64,000 nt of DNA, taken from Umbilicaria muhlenbergii. Taxonomy: Eukaryota > Ascomycota > Lecanoromycetes > Umbilicariales > Umbilicariaceae. Location of the stretch: positions 4,156,927-4,220,926 of the forward strand of contig KK106981.1 in the NCBI GenBank assembly GCA_000611775.1, read 5' to 3'. Under the pieces are notes generated by a model. It saw only the letters and a program-made list of their open reading frames with translations. It was not told the DNA's origin and did no database searches. This document shows, piece after piece, positions 34,298-45,879 of the stretch. Numbering within the stretch: the first letter of the stretch is position 1; each line of letters begins with the position of its first letter. The position numbers were made by a program, and so were the translations under genes.

Positions 34298-34981
34298 ATG
34301 CGATCCTTTGGACTCCTGGTCCTCGTCACCCTGGCTCAACTCACTGCCCTCATTATCGCAACCCCCCTCACCAACACCAAGCCCTCGCCACTATCCCCTC
34401 GAGCACCCCAACCCACCTGCGACAACTCCAACACCACCGTCGCCGGAACGTAAGCCTTCCCGCCTCTCCCTCACCCACTCCCCAAGCTAACCCCACCCAC
34501 CCCCAGCAAGCTCAACGGCCCCGGACAAATCTCCCCGTCCGCCTCCATCCACGCCACCAACGGCATCGGCGTAACCTGGTGTGCCAGCGGCAGCGAAACA
34601 TACGTCTGGTTCGGCGTCAGCGCTCACACCACCGACATCTCGGACCCGTTCTATGTCGCCGCATCCACGCTCCTGTCGCAGGTCTCCGACGCCGTCGCCG
34701 CTCACGTCAAGGCGTCGGGTGATGGCGTCATGAACAAAGGCGGTAGCTTGTACCAACCGGCGGCGGTGGATGTGGCGGGCAGGAAGTCGCAGGTGGTGTT
34801 TGTGAGCCAGAATGCGCCGGAGGGGAAGATGTCGTGGGGGGTGTTGGGGGCGGCGGTTGGGGCGTTGCGGGATTATATGGGGAGGTATGGGTTTGGGCTT
34901 GTGGGGTATTTTGTTGTTTATGATGGGGGGAAGGAGGTGGGGACGGGGTCAATTGAGGCGTTGAATATTGGTTCCGGCTGA
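34298..34981 (+). CDS. Small secreted protein A (208 aa), unknown family
   Basis: Exons 34298-34449 and 34507-34981 join in phase (VAGT/KLNG). The N-terminus is a classical signal peptide (MRSFGLLVLVTLAQLTALIIA). The mature part is about 185 residues with only a few Cys, one early (PTCDNSN) and one in VTWCASGSETYVWFG, which could form one disulfide. It ends with a conserved-looking block WGVLGAAVGALRDYM...GYFVVYDGGKEVG. A related gene lies tail to tail 219 bp or more downstream. The promoter has a TATA-like sequence. It may be an extracellular or effector-like protein of the fungus; I do not recognise the family, so this is inference from size and secretion signal only. Confidence 0.78.
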
Positions 34982-35199
34982 CGGGGGGGAGGGTTTTTTG
35001 GAGTTATGGACTTGGGGGGGCCAGGGGGGCGGGGGGGAGAAGAGGTGGGTATGATATGGGGGTCTTTGGCTTCTGTCTGCAATTGCTCCACCACCCACTG
35101 AGGCTTTAGGGAAGTCTATAAACACTGTCACGTGCTCCACGCCATCATCTACGCCACGCTTCGAACTTTCCGACCCGCGCCTCCTTCCATGCCCCCATC

Positions 35200-35852
35200 C
35201 CTACCCTTTGCGCCCTCTCTTCCTACCCAACCCCAAAGTCCCCTGCCCAACCTCATGCTCGCCATCAAAGATAATAAAATGCGCCGCCCCATACTCCCCC
35301 TTCGTAATCATCCAATGACTTAGTCCCTCAATCGCCCGCCCCCAACACCCCATACGTCTGCTGATGGTTATTCGTATTCACCGTATACATATTCAACCCG
35401 CCATCGCCACTGTAGTCGAACACGCCCCCTTGGATCGCTCTGTCCCCGTCTTGAGCCATCTCGAGCACGATTCTGCTGTATGCGTCGCTGAGGAGTTTCA
35501 GGATTAGGGGCCCGGGGAGTTGCGAGAGGAAGGTTATTATTAGGTAGGTGGATGAGCCGGGGGCGCACCAGACGACGGGTTCGCGGGCGCGGGAGGGGTG
35601 CAGGGCGTGGGGAAGGGGGGTGTGGGGGTTGGAAGGGAGAGAGCGGTGGGGGAAGAGGCTGGTGAGGGGTGGGGGGTTAGCCGGTTGGGATTGGGATGCT
35701 AGAAGGTGGAGATGGGAAGCGGCTTACGTTCCGGCGACAGTTTTGCCGTCGTTGGCGCAGATGTGGTTTCGGGGGACGAGGGAGGAGGAGAGGACGGGAA
35801 CGACTGCAATGAGTGCGAGGGTGGAGATGAGAGAGACTGTGAGGGCTCGCAT
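35200..35852 (-). pseudogene. Paralog of secreted protein A, disrupted 3' end
   Basis: The gene starts at 35852 with a signal peptide (MRALTVSLISTLALIAVVPVLS). The first intron (35659-35727) falls at the same residue as in protein A: KTVAGT here, TTVAGT there. Shared blocks are VVWCAPGSSTYLII (A: VTWCASGSETYVWF) and YGVLGA (A: WGVLGA). After YGVLGAG the main frame stops at 35328-35330. The rest of the homologous block (EGLSHWMITKGEYGAAHFIIFDGEHEVGQG) continues to about 35230 in another frame. Either there is an unusual splice here or the gene is decaying. The region after the intron is also less conserved than in A. The end coordinate at 35200 is approximate. Confidence 0.65.
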
Positions 35853-36797
35853 GGTTGAGAAGAAGGATCGCAACTGTGCAGAGACGCTGGAGAAGAAGTA
35901 GGGAAACGGAGGAGGAGGTTTTCCTTCCCTCTACCACCTTAACTAGAGGAGTGAACACCATGCTCGAAACACCCCCACGTCCGTCATCTTTATATCATTG
36001 CCCTCATTGACACACCGTGCGAGACAGGAGGGTTGCGCAAGGGTTATGAGAACTAAGCAATTTTCTCCGCCAAAGTCGCATATTGCATTGGAAGGATTGG
36101 GCCGTTTCAGTAGAGGCGGACAAAACAGATGGTCTTGTACTCACTCACATTGTGAGAAGTAGCGGGCGGGCAGGTTTAATCTCGGAGTCTACCCCACTGT
36201 TCCACTGTTCCATGCATGCAGATCCTCATGCCTTCGTGGCATCCGCAGCATGGGGTTTGCAGATATCCCCAGTGTCTGAAACAGTGGGGAAGTTTCGCGA
36301 GTTGGCCACCTAAGAGACCGGAAGCGGAAAGACATCTCAAGTGATGATCCAAAGACTTCATGGTGAATTCAAGTGCTTTTGGGACAAGTACAAAATCTCG
36401 ATTACAAACATTGCGTATGGAGATTAGCTACAACACAGCCATCTGGATATATCCAAGACCGCCTAGATCAGGTGTGTAGATTATGGACAGATCCTGCCTG
36501 GTCACTGCACCTCAGCAACCTGGCGTTTTAGACGCCGCAGCAGCAAATCTCGTCCCTGTGCGTTTTCGAAGCACCGTGGGGAGAGGCTGGCGAGAAGAGT
36601 AGAAGGAAATCGTTGACCGTGATGAGACTCGAACGCTGACTCCTCGCACGCTACCCAACCGTCATCGCAACTAAAAACCTTGATCGAGCATGGGAATCAT
36701 AGAACGCATACACCAGGGAGCCCTCAGTAGAACGCCATATTTCTCCACAAACACCGTGATAAGACCCACTACATGAGTGCCTCATGGGGATAACGAC
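35853..36797. other. Intergenic between secreted paralog and RAX1
   Basis: The 945 bp hold the promoter of the secreted paralog and the 3' side of RAX1. A tRNA-like T-loop near 36620 was examined and rejected. TATATC-like sequence near 35991 could be its TATA element. Confidence 0.4.
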
Positions 36798-38120
36798 TCA
36801 TAGTCTCTTGCCAGGCACGAATATGAATAAAACGATGAGGCACACCCCGATGAGTACGGTGAAGAAGAGTACCATCATCGCACGCTTGTTAAGTAGTTTC
36901 CGGATGTAAGGTTCTCGTATACGTGACCAGTTCATGAAGGTGTATTCGCTCAAGCCAACCAAAGCGAGGACCGGATCGATGGAGTACTGGTGGGATGAGA
37001 GGCAGTAGACACCGATAGTGAAAGGCAGGATTAGCTGTAGTAAATGGTCAGCCATACGGTAAACTTCAGCAGGGCTATTAGTACTTACCCAACACCGGAT
37101 GTGTTTGGGCTTATCCAGGAAGATGCACGCAAATCCCGCCCAGAAGCCACCGAACATACCCAACAAGCCCAGACACAGTCGCAAAAATGAGCTGGGTGGA
37201 ACGAGGTTGCCAAGGGCCTTGGATCGAAGGAATCCTGGGAAAGCGTCCCGTTCCATTGCTTGGAAAGTGTAGTCCTTGGCGGCGTCGAAAACCTCGGGGT
37301 CATCCCGACCATCTTCTTCGATGGAAGTTGTTATATCGTGAAGGATTTCTCGCGGTAATTGGATCTCTCGCTCAGACCCCGGCAGCAGGAATGTGTAGAG
37401 AATCTTTTCGGCGCTGGCTCTGATATCGGCTCTCGCTACAGTATGCGCTGGGGAGTTGGAATTAGGGCGGGTTTCCCGATGACTTCCCAAGAAGCTGGCT
37501 CGAGGCGGGCGCTCTCCATTGCCGGAACGTTCCCCGGACCCTCGTATAGCTGAATCTTGCGAGCCGAAGCTGCTGTGTGGAGTATGATTATTATTGCCGT
37601 TTGAAATGCGATTGCCATTGCCGTTATCCTTGCCATTCGCTTGACGTAGGAAGGCGGAAAGGTGTTGATCCTTGACCTTCTCGTCGAAATTCAGATTCGT
37701 AGACGGTCCAGCCGACTCATTCATATCACCAAACTGCTCAAGCACCTGTGATGATCTTGTGGATCCCGTCTTCTCAAGCTCTGGAGTTTCTACTAAGACC
37801 GATCGACGGAGTTCGCGGACGTAGTGACGGCATAGCGACATGTGCTGTGAGACATCGAGCCTGCGAAGCATGGGTTAGCCACCACGGAATGACCATTGAC
37901 ACGGTCTCTGCAAAGTGTCGCAAACTGTAGAGCGCATTGGGCAACAAAGAACTCACCAGAAATCGAGGTAGTCAACTGAGCGCTGCTGATCTCGCATATA
38001 GATGTAGAACGAGAAGAGATCTACTGGTGCCAAGGTTCTCCGACTCAGGACCTCAAAGAGGGTGGGCAAGCGATTTCGATCGTACTCAAGATGCGGGGAA
38101 GGCGTGTCCATGTTCGACAT
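36798..38120 (-). CDS. RAX1: RAX1-like protein (RGS-like domain plus membrane helices)
   Basis: Rax1 is a membrane protein that marks bud sites in yeast and in filamentous fungi belongs to the RGS-domain protein set. Exons 37957-38120, 37089-37860 and 36798-37034 join in phase, giving 390 aa. The RGS-like part is split by a Ser/Asn/Gly-rich insertion: RLPTLFEVLSRRTLAPVDLFSFY and VDYLDFWLDVSQHMSLCRHYV at the start, then ASAEKILYTFLLPGSEREIQLP and FDAAKDYTFQAMERDAFPGFL. Three or four hydrophobic segments follow, for example LRLCLGLLGMFGGFWAGFACIF and MMVLFFTVLIGVCLIVLFIFV. The last intron (37035-37088) is 54 nt and lacks a stop, so its retention would add 18 residues; splicing gives the expected CWLILPFTIG. 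Confidence 0.92.
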
Positions 38121-38713
38121 GGCGCCAAGCGAAGCCCTTACTCAGGAGCGACAGTGAGAGTCTCAATGGCACTCTGTGAGCTTGACAGTGATTGCGCGTC
38201 GGAGTGACCGACAGTCGCGATGATTACGGGGTCACTGGCGTCTAAGTGGTCACTGGTTGGGGAGAGGTCTGAAGTCTACTAAGCGACAACTGATGTAACA
38301 CCAAAACGGCTAGCGTGATTTTCAACTACTTTCAATCTGTATCTGACGACCGCCACACACCACTACTCCTACTCGGGCTGAGAATGGTTAGATTTGTGCC
38401 GTAGTTGATACGAGCTTGCTGATGCATACCTCTGGCGATCTCCATCATTCCTGCTCATCGTACTTGAGTGAAATACGATTGCCCAGCGAGGCACAGCTGA
38501 CACACAGTGGAGCTCTCAATTACAGAACATGAGGTTCCCCATGGGCCGCAAATGCTGGTGATGGTGCTGGTGCCAGCGCGGGTAGGTCTGGTAGTGGTAC
38601 CCTGGTGCTGGTGCTGGTGCTGGGAGTCCCGGGAGCGCTCATCGTGCTGCTATTGCTGCTTCTGCCAAAGCCGAGAGCCTAGACCATGGCAAACCTTGAA
38701 TTTCCATACTTCA
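38121..38713. other. Intergenic with a CTGGTG repeat
   Basis: The 593 bp hold the RAX1 promoter and the 3' end of the Artemis-like gene. It includes CTGGTG repeats at 38602-38623 and a looser copy near 38554-38572. Confidence 0.5.
38602..38623. repeat. Short CTGGTG tandem repeat
   Basis: Three and a half units of CTGGTG occur here; a degenerate relative lies about 40 bp to the left. Confidence 0.75.
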
Positions 38714-41700
38714 TCATAACTCCATCTCCTCCTCCGTATGTGCATTGCCCGAAGACATTGGGCTGAACTCGTACCATGTATAATGGAGACCTTGCGCCGC
38801 CTTGTACGCCTCTTTCCTATTGCGAATCTTGGCCCTCTCCGCACTCGCTTTCCCCTGCCCATCGGGTGCATTGGGCACATCATGCTCCTGCGATTCAAAC
38901 TCGGAGTCTGCCAGCGAGATCTGCGTCTCTAAGTGCTCCGCGTCGACCTCAGCGGACCCAGTCTCGCCCTCGTCGAAAAGTTGCATGTGTGGGCTATCTT
39001 CGTCGTCATTCAAGTCATCTTGGCTGGCCTGCTGTACAGCGTTTTCTCCTGCTCCACCTTCATCATCCGAGAAAGACGAATAGTTCCTATCGACCAAGTA
39101 TTCTTCCACCCATTTCGCAACCAGGTCTCTCGCCTTTATATAATCCCTCCTTTTCCGCGCGAGCGCAATGTAGCACATAGCATCATCAGCCGCCGGCATT
39201 AGTTTTCGCAGTCTAAGAATCTCAAGTCTGAGCTCGGTGGTCTTTGATCCCTCCGCTTCCAAAGATTCCTCTCCGTCCCTCGTCTTTGCATCAGCTACAC
39301 GTTCAGTATACAGGGAGCGTGGTAGACGACGGCCCCAGGCACCGACAATGGCGCGCGCCATTATGATTGAGCAGCCATTCTCTTCCGCTACGGTCGCGAC
39401 TTCCTCGCGAAGCTTTTGATCCAGAATGTCGTTGAGTACTATGTCGTCTGGTATTTCATTATATGACATCTGCGAGGGATCACCGGAAAGCTCGGCTACT
39501 TCGACTTGTGCTTCACCAGATTCGAACAAATCTTTGATAGCACTAACCTTTCTTTCGTGCGACATATTGCTAGACCAGCCTGGAGGACACCTTGAGCTAT
39601 TCTCTTCCTGCTCAGTTGAAAATGATGGGTAAATACGCTGACGTTTAATGGTCTGGTCTATACCCTCTTGTAGCCCATTGAGAAGTTGACGATGGACAGC
39701 ATCTGAATCTGTATCGACTAAAGTAGCATCGGGATCACTGAGACCCTCAGACCCCTCAGTCCGCTGATTTGCCGTCGCTCCATCGGCCGTTAACTCCGCC
39801 TCTTCCGCGGATCGTTTTCGAGCCCGCGAAGCAGCACGGCGATCTTCGAGAGCCATCATCTCTTGGTCATGGACGAAAGTCTTCCCAGAACAAATATGTC
39901 CAAACAGCGCCTCCATACTTACGCCTGGATGCCAAGTCTCTTCGTCGGTGGTGCAAGGATACACATCGAGAGGCTTGAAAGCCTCCACTAAACAGCACAA
40001 CTCATGATAAGACGAATGACGGGAGTATGGGAATGTCTAGACGTTTCGTTAGAGGGTGTACAGAGCCAAAGTATCGGAAGTACCTACGATTGTTCGTGGC
40101 AGTGGGCTTTGCTCGCTGTCTACTCGGATGGTAGTATGCACCTTTCCTTTAAGGCTTGTTGGATGCGATGGGCCTACCAGCAGGCCGCCTTCCTTGCGAC
40201 CTGCGATCTCCGCTAAGATCCGTGTAAGCTCGTCGAGGCGAATTACATCGTCACTGTCCCGAAAGCCGAGTGCATCCAGAGACATGGCCTTATCTTTGGA
40301 GTTCAAGGCTTGGGCAATTAGCAGGAGCGTCTTTGAACGCGCCTGCGAGTCCTCAATCTTCTCAGAACACAGTCTCATGAGCTCCGTGGCGGCAAATGCG
40401 TCATCGAGCTCCAGTTCGTGCATTTGGGTGAGGTCGCCGCCTCCACCGCCAGCGCCAAGTTCTGGGAGGTCGGCCCCATGCTCAGTCCGTGTTATGATTG
40501 GCTTGATCCATACCACATCCGCGGATGACTCAAGGCCTATGCAAGCGGTACCATGCTCGCAACTATGCAGACGTGCTGTCTCGTCACTAGTCAGGCAGCC
40601 GGGCTGGACTCGATTGCCACATTTGAAGCCGCAAAGAGCGGACCCCTCACGGGCAGGAGCGCCGTCACTTGAAGCCTTGGTGAGGGATTTGTATAGTCCC
40701 ATTTTGTACTGGTCTACGTGGATCTATACCGAGTCAGTGGCCGATACCAAAAGCGAGGACAAAAGATAACAAACTTGAGAGTTCAACGTTGCTGCAAGCG
40801 CGATCCATACTTCCTCATAACCGAATGTCCATGCATGGAAGTGGAAGACAGTATCGACTGGATACCTTGAAACTTTATCAAGTAATTCTCGCAAGCCGTT
40901 GGCTTTGGACGGAAATTCACGGTACGGATTTCTGTTCACTGCAAAAGTAGTGTCTAAGTAGATTTTGTTCAGACGTTTTGACCCTATGGTATACGGCAGA
41001 ACAAGTGGATTCCTGGCTAAGGAATTGACCCACCAGGGCTCGGCTTTGCAACAGTCAGCGCAAATAAGAGGACATGGCCGATCATGGGCCTACATCTGAT
41101 ATCTCCAGTATAGAGCACAGCTTTAGCATCGCCTTCGATAAGAAACATGACCGCCCCGGCACAATGGTTTGCCTAGATTACATCAGATGCGAGGAAAAGC
41201 CCACAAGGAAAGAAAAACTAACATCGAGAAGGGTGACTCTGATGGATTTGGAAGGTCCTAGTTCAATCTCTGTAGGCGTGTCTAATGGGATGGTTTTCTG
41301 AGAAGACATCAGAAAAGTACGACCTAGTGAGACCAAAGCTGACTGACAAGAAGATTCTTGAGATGCTTATAGTGCTGCTTTCTTGTCTCCAATATTCCCT
41401 TGGCAAAGTTCATTCGATGAGGGTACTTTTCGAGGCGTAGGAGAAGCTAAAACGTTATTCAGGGTTCTGCTGGTAAAATAACTCTAAGTTCATCACACCT
41501 CTCTCGTAGCTGGTGAGCAGTAAATGAAAGGAGACTTCAGAGACTCGAGTCCTTGCAGATGATCGCTATGGACATGGCTCAGGAAACACGCCAGAGGCGG
41601 CGTTCTGTCGGGAATTTTCCGGAAATAGTCAACTTGGGGTGACATTAGCAAAATCAGACGGGAAGCCCTAGACGACTACTCACTACGAATTTCAGGGAAT

Positions 41701-41783
41701 TCTAAAATGCTGTCAGCACATAATAGATAACATGACTAGGCAGTACAGCACTAACCCGCTACAATTCCTTTAAATGTTGACAT
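38714..41783 (-). CDS. Artemis-like (SNM1 family) metallo-beta-lactamase/beta-CASP nuclease
   Basis: The family cuts DNA ends and hairpins in non-homologous end joining and cross-link repair. Nine exons fit exactly in phase: 41756-41783, 41684-41701 (18-nt microexon), 41499-41632, 41348-41446, 41223-41297, 41094-41172, 40775-41043, 40084-40723 and 38714-39987, giving 871 aa. Catalytic motifs are present: the zinc-binding HVHSDH, NHCAGAVMF, and YTGDIR with the metal-binding Asp; the beta-CASP part shows IYLDTTF and FHAWTFGYEEVW. The start MSTFKGIVAEFPEIR matches fungal Artemis. Residues beyond about 250 form a long, mostly charged extension of unknown function, with conserved-looking helical segments (EVATVAEENGCSIIMARAIVGAWGR in part). 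Only the last two exons are visible as long ORFs, so automated callers may truncate the gene. Confidence 0.92.
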
Positions 41784-43163
41784 GATGAGAAGGTAGGACA
41801 AGAAACCTTTCACCAAGGCTACACTATCGAGGGATGCATGTTAAAGTGGATGATAGAACCGATTGGGTCGTTCCCGGCGTACCTCGAATACAGCTCTCTT
41901 CGATGACAATAATCTTGAATACACACGAAACTTTCACCACACTCGTGGTTGGTGATGCCTCACTGCAGGGTGTTCTAGGTAACCATTCTGTGAAGGCCTC
42001 TGCCTAATCGGCAGCGGCCACAGGGATATGGAAAGAATTTTCCGAGTCGGCCTTCCTTTGTTGGGTGGCCTTCCCGTTGTGGCCACGGTTGGAGGTTGGA
42101 TCTGCGAATGAAGGGCAGAGAGACGCCTCAGACCCGGAAGGGGTGAAGTGTGCCAGTGACCGGAGTGATCCTATTTGCCGGCTCGCACCCTTACATCGTG
42201 TGTCGCTCTGTCGCTGGTTGTGCAGGATGTATCCGTCGTTTCGGCTGCATATGTGGTGAGCCAAACGGATGCTTTGCAGGCCTGGCAACGCTGCTCGACC
42301 ACGGGCTTGGACCCTGCCCCGGTGCCTTGCCTGCTCGCTCTTGCGGCACACAGCAATCTGATGACCTGTTCACGCTGCAGCAGCGGTGTAAGGTGTGATG
42401 TAGCCCATTCCTAAAGCAAGGCAGAGTACAGACGAGCTTGACTATTTAGCATCGCTGTTGCCCAAGCAGCATTCCAGAATCCTTCCACGCAAAGTGCTGA
42501 GCAGTTTGGCTCCCCGCGCTCCCTAAAAGACGCGCCCACGCCCGCCTAAAACGAACCCGGTCTCGCCCTCGGCCGTGCATGTTCTAGGCTCCGTTTAGGC
42601 AGTCGATCACAACTCGCGTACCTGACTGGACTAGACACGATTCGTCGTCTGGAGGACGTCATTCCCGCTGCGAGCACCAACATCGTCCAGGGGCTTCCGT
42701 GAGACATTTCGTGTAAGACAAGACAACCTCAGAGTCCCTGCTCCCTCTCTGCCTGGTCACACTCTCTGCCTTCAGATTAGTCCACGACACCTTCACTTGC
42801 CTGCCATTTGACGGGCTGCCACGCTGTCACGCAAAGATTCAACTCTCTGTTCACTAGCTTGTTCCGAAGCAAGGGGTGCTCCTACAAGTACAGTTCTAAA
42901 ACTTCACCGCCTACAACACTTCAACAGACATCATGTGTCATCCCCACGCTCCATGGTGTTAACAGCCACCGCCACACGTTTCCAGAGTTCTCCGGATCCT
43001 CCCACTTTTGTATTTCTCTCAACCGAACAAGTACCCACCGCGGATGTCCCGGCAGCCAAGTTCATAATCGGATTTAAAGATCAAAGCATCTGGCAACCGG
43101 ATTTCAGAAGCTCAAAAAGTCCAACCGGTCCTCACACATCGTGCAACGACGAACCCAGACATC
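41784..43163. other. Divergent intergenic region, 1.4 kb
   Basis: The promoters of the Artemis-like gene and the acidic unknown gene must lie here. Pyrimidine-rich stretches occur near 42640-42790. No supported coding sequence is found. Confidence 0.45.
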
Positions 43164-44072
43164 ATGCATAAACCATCCATTACTCCCCTCGTCTACCATC
43201 ATCTTTTTCCCAACCCAAAAGCCAATGATCCCACCAGCTTTCAAGCTCACATCACCCGCAACCTCGTTCCCGAAGTCCGGGCCGAAACCCTCTGCTTCTA
43301 CGGCACCATCGACTGTCTCGAATCCCAGTACCCCGGCCTCGACTATGCCAGGCCAGCTCACCGCCTCCGCTTGAGTCGCTACGTGCAGCATCGAAAGCTT
43401 TTTCAGGTGTTCGACTTTCTCCGCTTGTCCAATCATGAAATTCAGACTTTGTGCAAATGGGAGGGGACTAGATGGGCGAGGGAGCGGTTTGAAAAGGACG
43501 AGGGAGTTACGGTGAGGGACACGACGTGGGATGACATCCCCCCATGTCAGCGATCTCACCCGACCGTTGTCAGGGGTGGATTCGACGCAGAGATGGAGGG
43601 GGTAAATGCTTCGGACGAGGTAGACGGCGACGAGGATGAAGACGAGGATGAACAAATGGAGGATGAAGAAGAAGAGGACGGAGAGAGTGAAGATGAGCTG
43701 CAGCAGAGTGTCGGGGTGGAGCTGAACGAGAGACTCTTAGTCGCAACAGCAGCGCGTGCTCGAGGAGAAGATGCAACCTTGGATGCCGATTGGGAGCAGT
43801 GGCTCAAGGAGGCAGCAGAGAGGGGCGCGGTACCAGAACTCCTACAATTACCCAGAGCTACTCCTGGCCAAGGTTCTCATCAGACGCAACCGACGTATGG
43901 TCAGACCATCCCACAACTGTTCCAGACTCAACCTGGATCTACATTATCGGCAGATATAGCGGCCTTGAGGGCTCGTGTTGGGGCACCACCACCTTTCGTC
44001 GGAGCGGGCGCTCGTGCACCTACGTTGTCGACCTCGTCCTCGTCGCAACCTCCTGCAGGAACCGCCATGTAA
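43164..44072 (+). CDS. Hypothetical 302-aa protein with an acidic tract
   Basis: This is a single-exon gene starting MHKPSITPLVYHHLF. Residues 1-120 look folded (LVPEVRAETLCFYGTIDCLE, SRYVQHRKLFQVFDFLRLSNHEIQTLCKWEGTRWARERFE, in parts). An Asp/Glu run of about 30 residues follows (43615-43700). A helix (LNERLLVATAARARGEDATLDADWEQWLKEAAERG in part) comes next, then a Gln/Pro/Ser-rich tail. The family is seen among uncharacterised Dothideomycete proteins in my impression, but I do not know a function. The acidic tract may point to nuclear or histone-binding roles (guess). Confidence 0.75.
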   Translation: MHKPSITPLVYHHLFPNPKANDPTSFQAHITRNLVPEVRAETLCFYGTIDCLESQYPGLDYARPAHRLRLSRYVQHRKLFQVFDFLRLSNHEIQTLCKWEGTRWARERFEKDEGVTVRDTTWDDIPPCQRSHPTVVRGGFDAEMEGVNASDEVDGDEDEDEDEQMEDEEEEDGESEDELQQSVGVELNERLLVATAARARGEDATLDADWEQWLKEAAERGAVPELLQLPRATPGQGSHQTQPTYGQTIPQLFQTQPGSTLSADIAALRARVGAPPPFVGAGARAPTLSTSSSSQPPAGTAM

Positions 44073-44651
44073 TGGTAGAATTGGATTGGCCTAGTCGGAC
44101 TTTGTTCTTTCCAAATTCAAGCGGGGCATGGCTTTCTCATACATCTACCAAAGCGTCTTCAGCAGCATCAGGCATACTGAAATCTGCGAGCTTTCCACTA
44201 ATCACATGGGCCAGGCTGTATGTCGCCCTTCTGGCTTTTCCTGGCGTTTGCATTGCATCGACGGACTCGGATACCCACGGCATTACCTTTTCTTTACTGG
44301 CACTCACGCATGTTATCAGAGCATTGCGGACTGCGCATAGAACATAGAGATGCTGGCATGATAGCTTTTCCCGGCTCTTCTTCAAATTGAAAATCTCTCA
44401 AGCATTTGCTCCGTGGGTCTTTGTTGTGTTCCATGCGCATGATTTCCACCAAATTGAAGACACGCACATCGAAACTCCCGCAGCAACTCGACGAAGCTGT
44501 CTAGTAAAGCAGTCCAAAACTCTCTTCTTCGCAGTACTGGCCATCGCTTCCAAACCCAAGTACCGTACCGACATACTCAGATCCTTCTCCCTACCCATCC
44601 AACCACCCAACTCCTCATGACCTTGTAAAGCCACCGCCCTATTCCCTAGCC
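44073..44651. other. Intergenic between convergent genes
   Basis: The 579 bp separate the 3' ends of the acidic protein and the oxygenase-like gene. No feature is recognised. Confidence 0.45.
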
Positions 44652-45879
44652 TCAAGCATGCCTCCCCACCACCCCCCTCGCAAACTCCCCAAACGTCACC
44701 CCCCCCTCCCTCTCCACCACCTCCCCCAAATTCGGCTGCGTAAAAACCGCCAACGTATTCCTCGCCCACCTCCCCCTCATCCCCTTGCCTTTACCCTCAT
44801 CCCCACCACCAAACCCCGGTCTCGGCCCCCGCACAAAATGCGGCACGGCCCGGAACTTTCCCGCCGTTATCACCTCTAAAGCTTCGCCTGTTTGGAAGGC
44901 TAGGCAGGAGGCGGGGATGGAGATTTTGGTGGTGGCGGAGGTGCGGGAGTGGATGTAGAGGCCGGCGAGGGGGTCGGGGGAGTGGGGGATTGTGGGGAGG
45001 TTCGGGATGGAGGAGGTGGGAGTGAGGGGGGGTAGGGGGTGAGATTCGTCGATGTAGAGGGCGGATGTTAGGCCTGTGAGGCAGCCGTGGTCGAGGTGTG
45101 TGGCGCACCAGGAGTCGGGGTCGGGGTCGGGGTCGGGGAAGGCGTCTGAGGGCGCGGTTGAGGCCTCGGGAGCGAAGTAGTGCAGTAGTCGCGCTTTCGT
45201 TGTCATGCTAGTCTTTACGACATGTTCCAGATACCCGGCTTCGTAGCCGGGGACGTTCTTGACGGCGTAGCGATCACAGGCTTTGGCGACTAGGACCGCG
45301 GTGTCGATGATGAGAGTGCAGAGTTCCTCGAATGTTTCGCGGAAGCCGGGGAGGAGGCTTTCCGACGGCCAGATGTTGGGGGCGGTGTATTCGGGGAAGT
45401 TGGGGAAGGAGTCTGCGGGGGCGTTCTGCAGAGAGGGGTCTTGATAGAAGGCGCAGTTGACGTAGTAGGAGCCTTTGAGCGTGTCGTAGTGGCCGCTTCG
45501 CAGGGCTTCTTTGCCGTGGGACCAGCCTACTAGGTATTTGGCGGTGGGACATGAGAGAGCGTCTGGGGGTTTGTTAGACTGCTTTTGGGTGAGGTTGCGC
45601 TGGAGGAGTATGGTGATGAAAGCTACTCACCTAACTCTTCTGGTGGGAGATTGGCAAGGTAGGACGCATAGGAAAGGAGCTTGTGGCGTAAGGGCACGAA
45701 CTTGGAAGGAAGATCTTTCACGATCAGAATTCCGAGCGAGGATGGGCCAAATGCTTCTTCCAGCGTTTCAAATGGGATGGATGCTACGTGTATCTTAGGT
45801 TCTCTCCATCTTTAATATTGCTCGGGCGCTCACCTGATTTCAGATCATCAAGACTTACGGCCACTGCTTCTTGTGACAT
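44652..45879 (-). CDS. 2-oxoglutarate/Fe(II)-dependent oxygenase-like protein
   Basis: It belongs to the isopenicillin-N-synthase-like superfamily; the substrate is unknown. Exons 45834-45879, 45631-45783 and 44652-45562 join in phase, giving 369 aa. The N-terminal region ends in LPPEEL. The middle carries the block YLVGWSHGKEALRSGHYDTLKGSYYVN, followed by FPEYTAPNIWP. The putative iron ligands are the H-x-D in CATHLDHGCLTGL and the distal His in FRAVPHFVRG, preceded by FQTGEALEVITAG as in related enzymes. A third conserved part near the C-terminus (RNTLAVFTQPNLGEVV) matches this fungal subgroup. It is not part of a visible biosynthetic cluster. Coding-strand composition flips from C-rich to G-rich after about 44880. 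Confidence 0.85.

Noticed and set aside
34216-34722. 168-codon plus-strand ORF rich in His, Pro and Arg
   Set aside because: It is an out-of-frame shadow of secreted protein A, which has a signal peptide and a shared intron with its paralog.
36600-36680. tRNA-like sequence on the minus strand with GTTCGAGTC
   Set aside because: Only a T-loop-like motif is present; the T-stem does not pair beyond one base pair and no acceptor or anticodon arm of normal spacing is seen.
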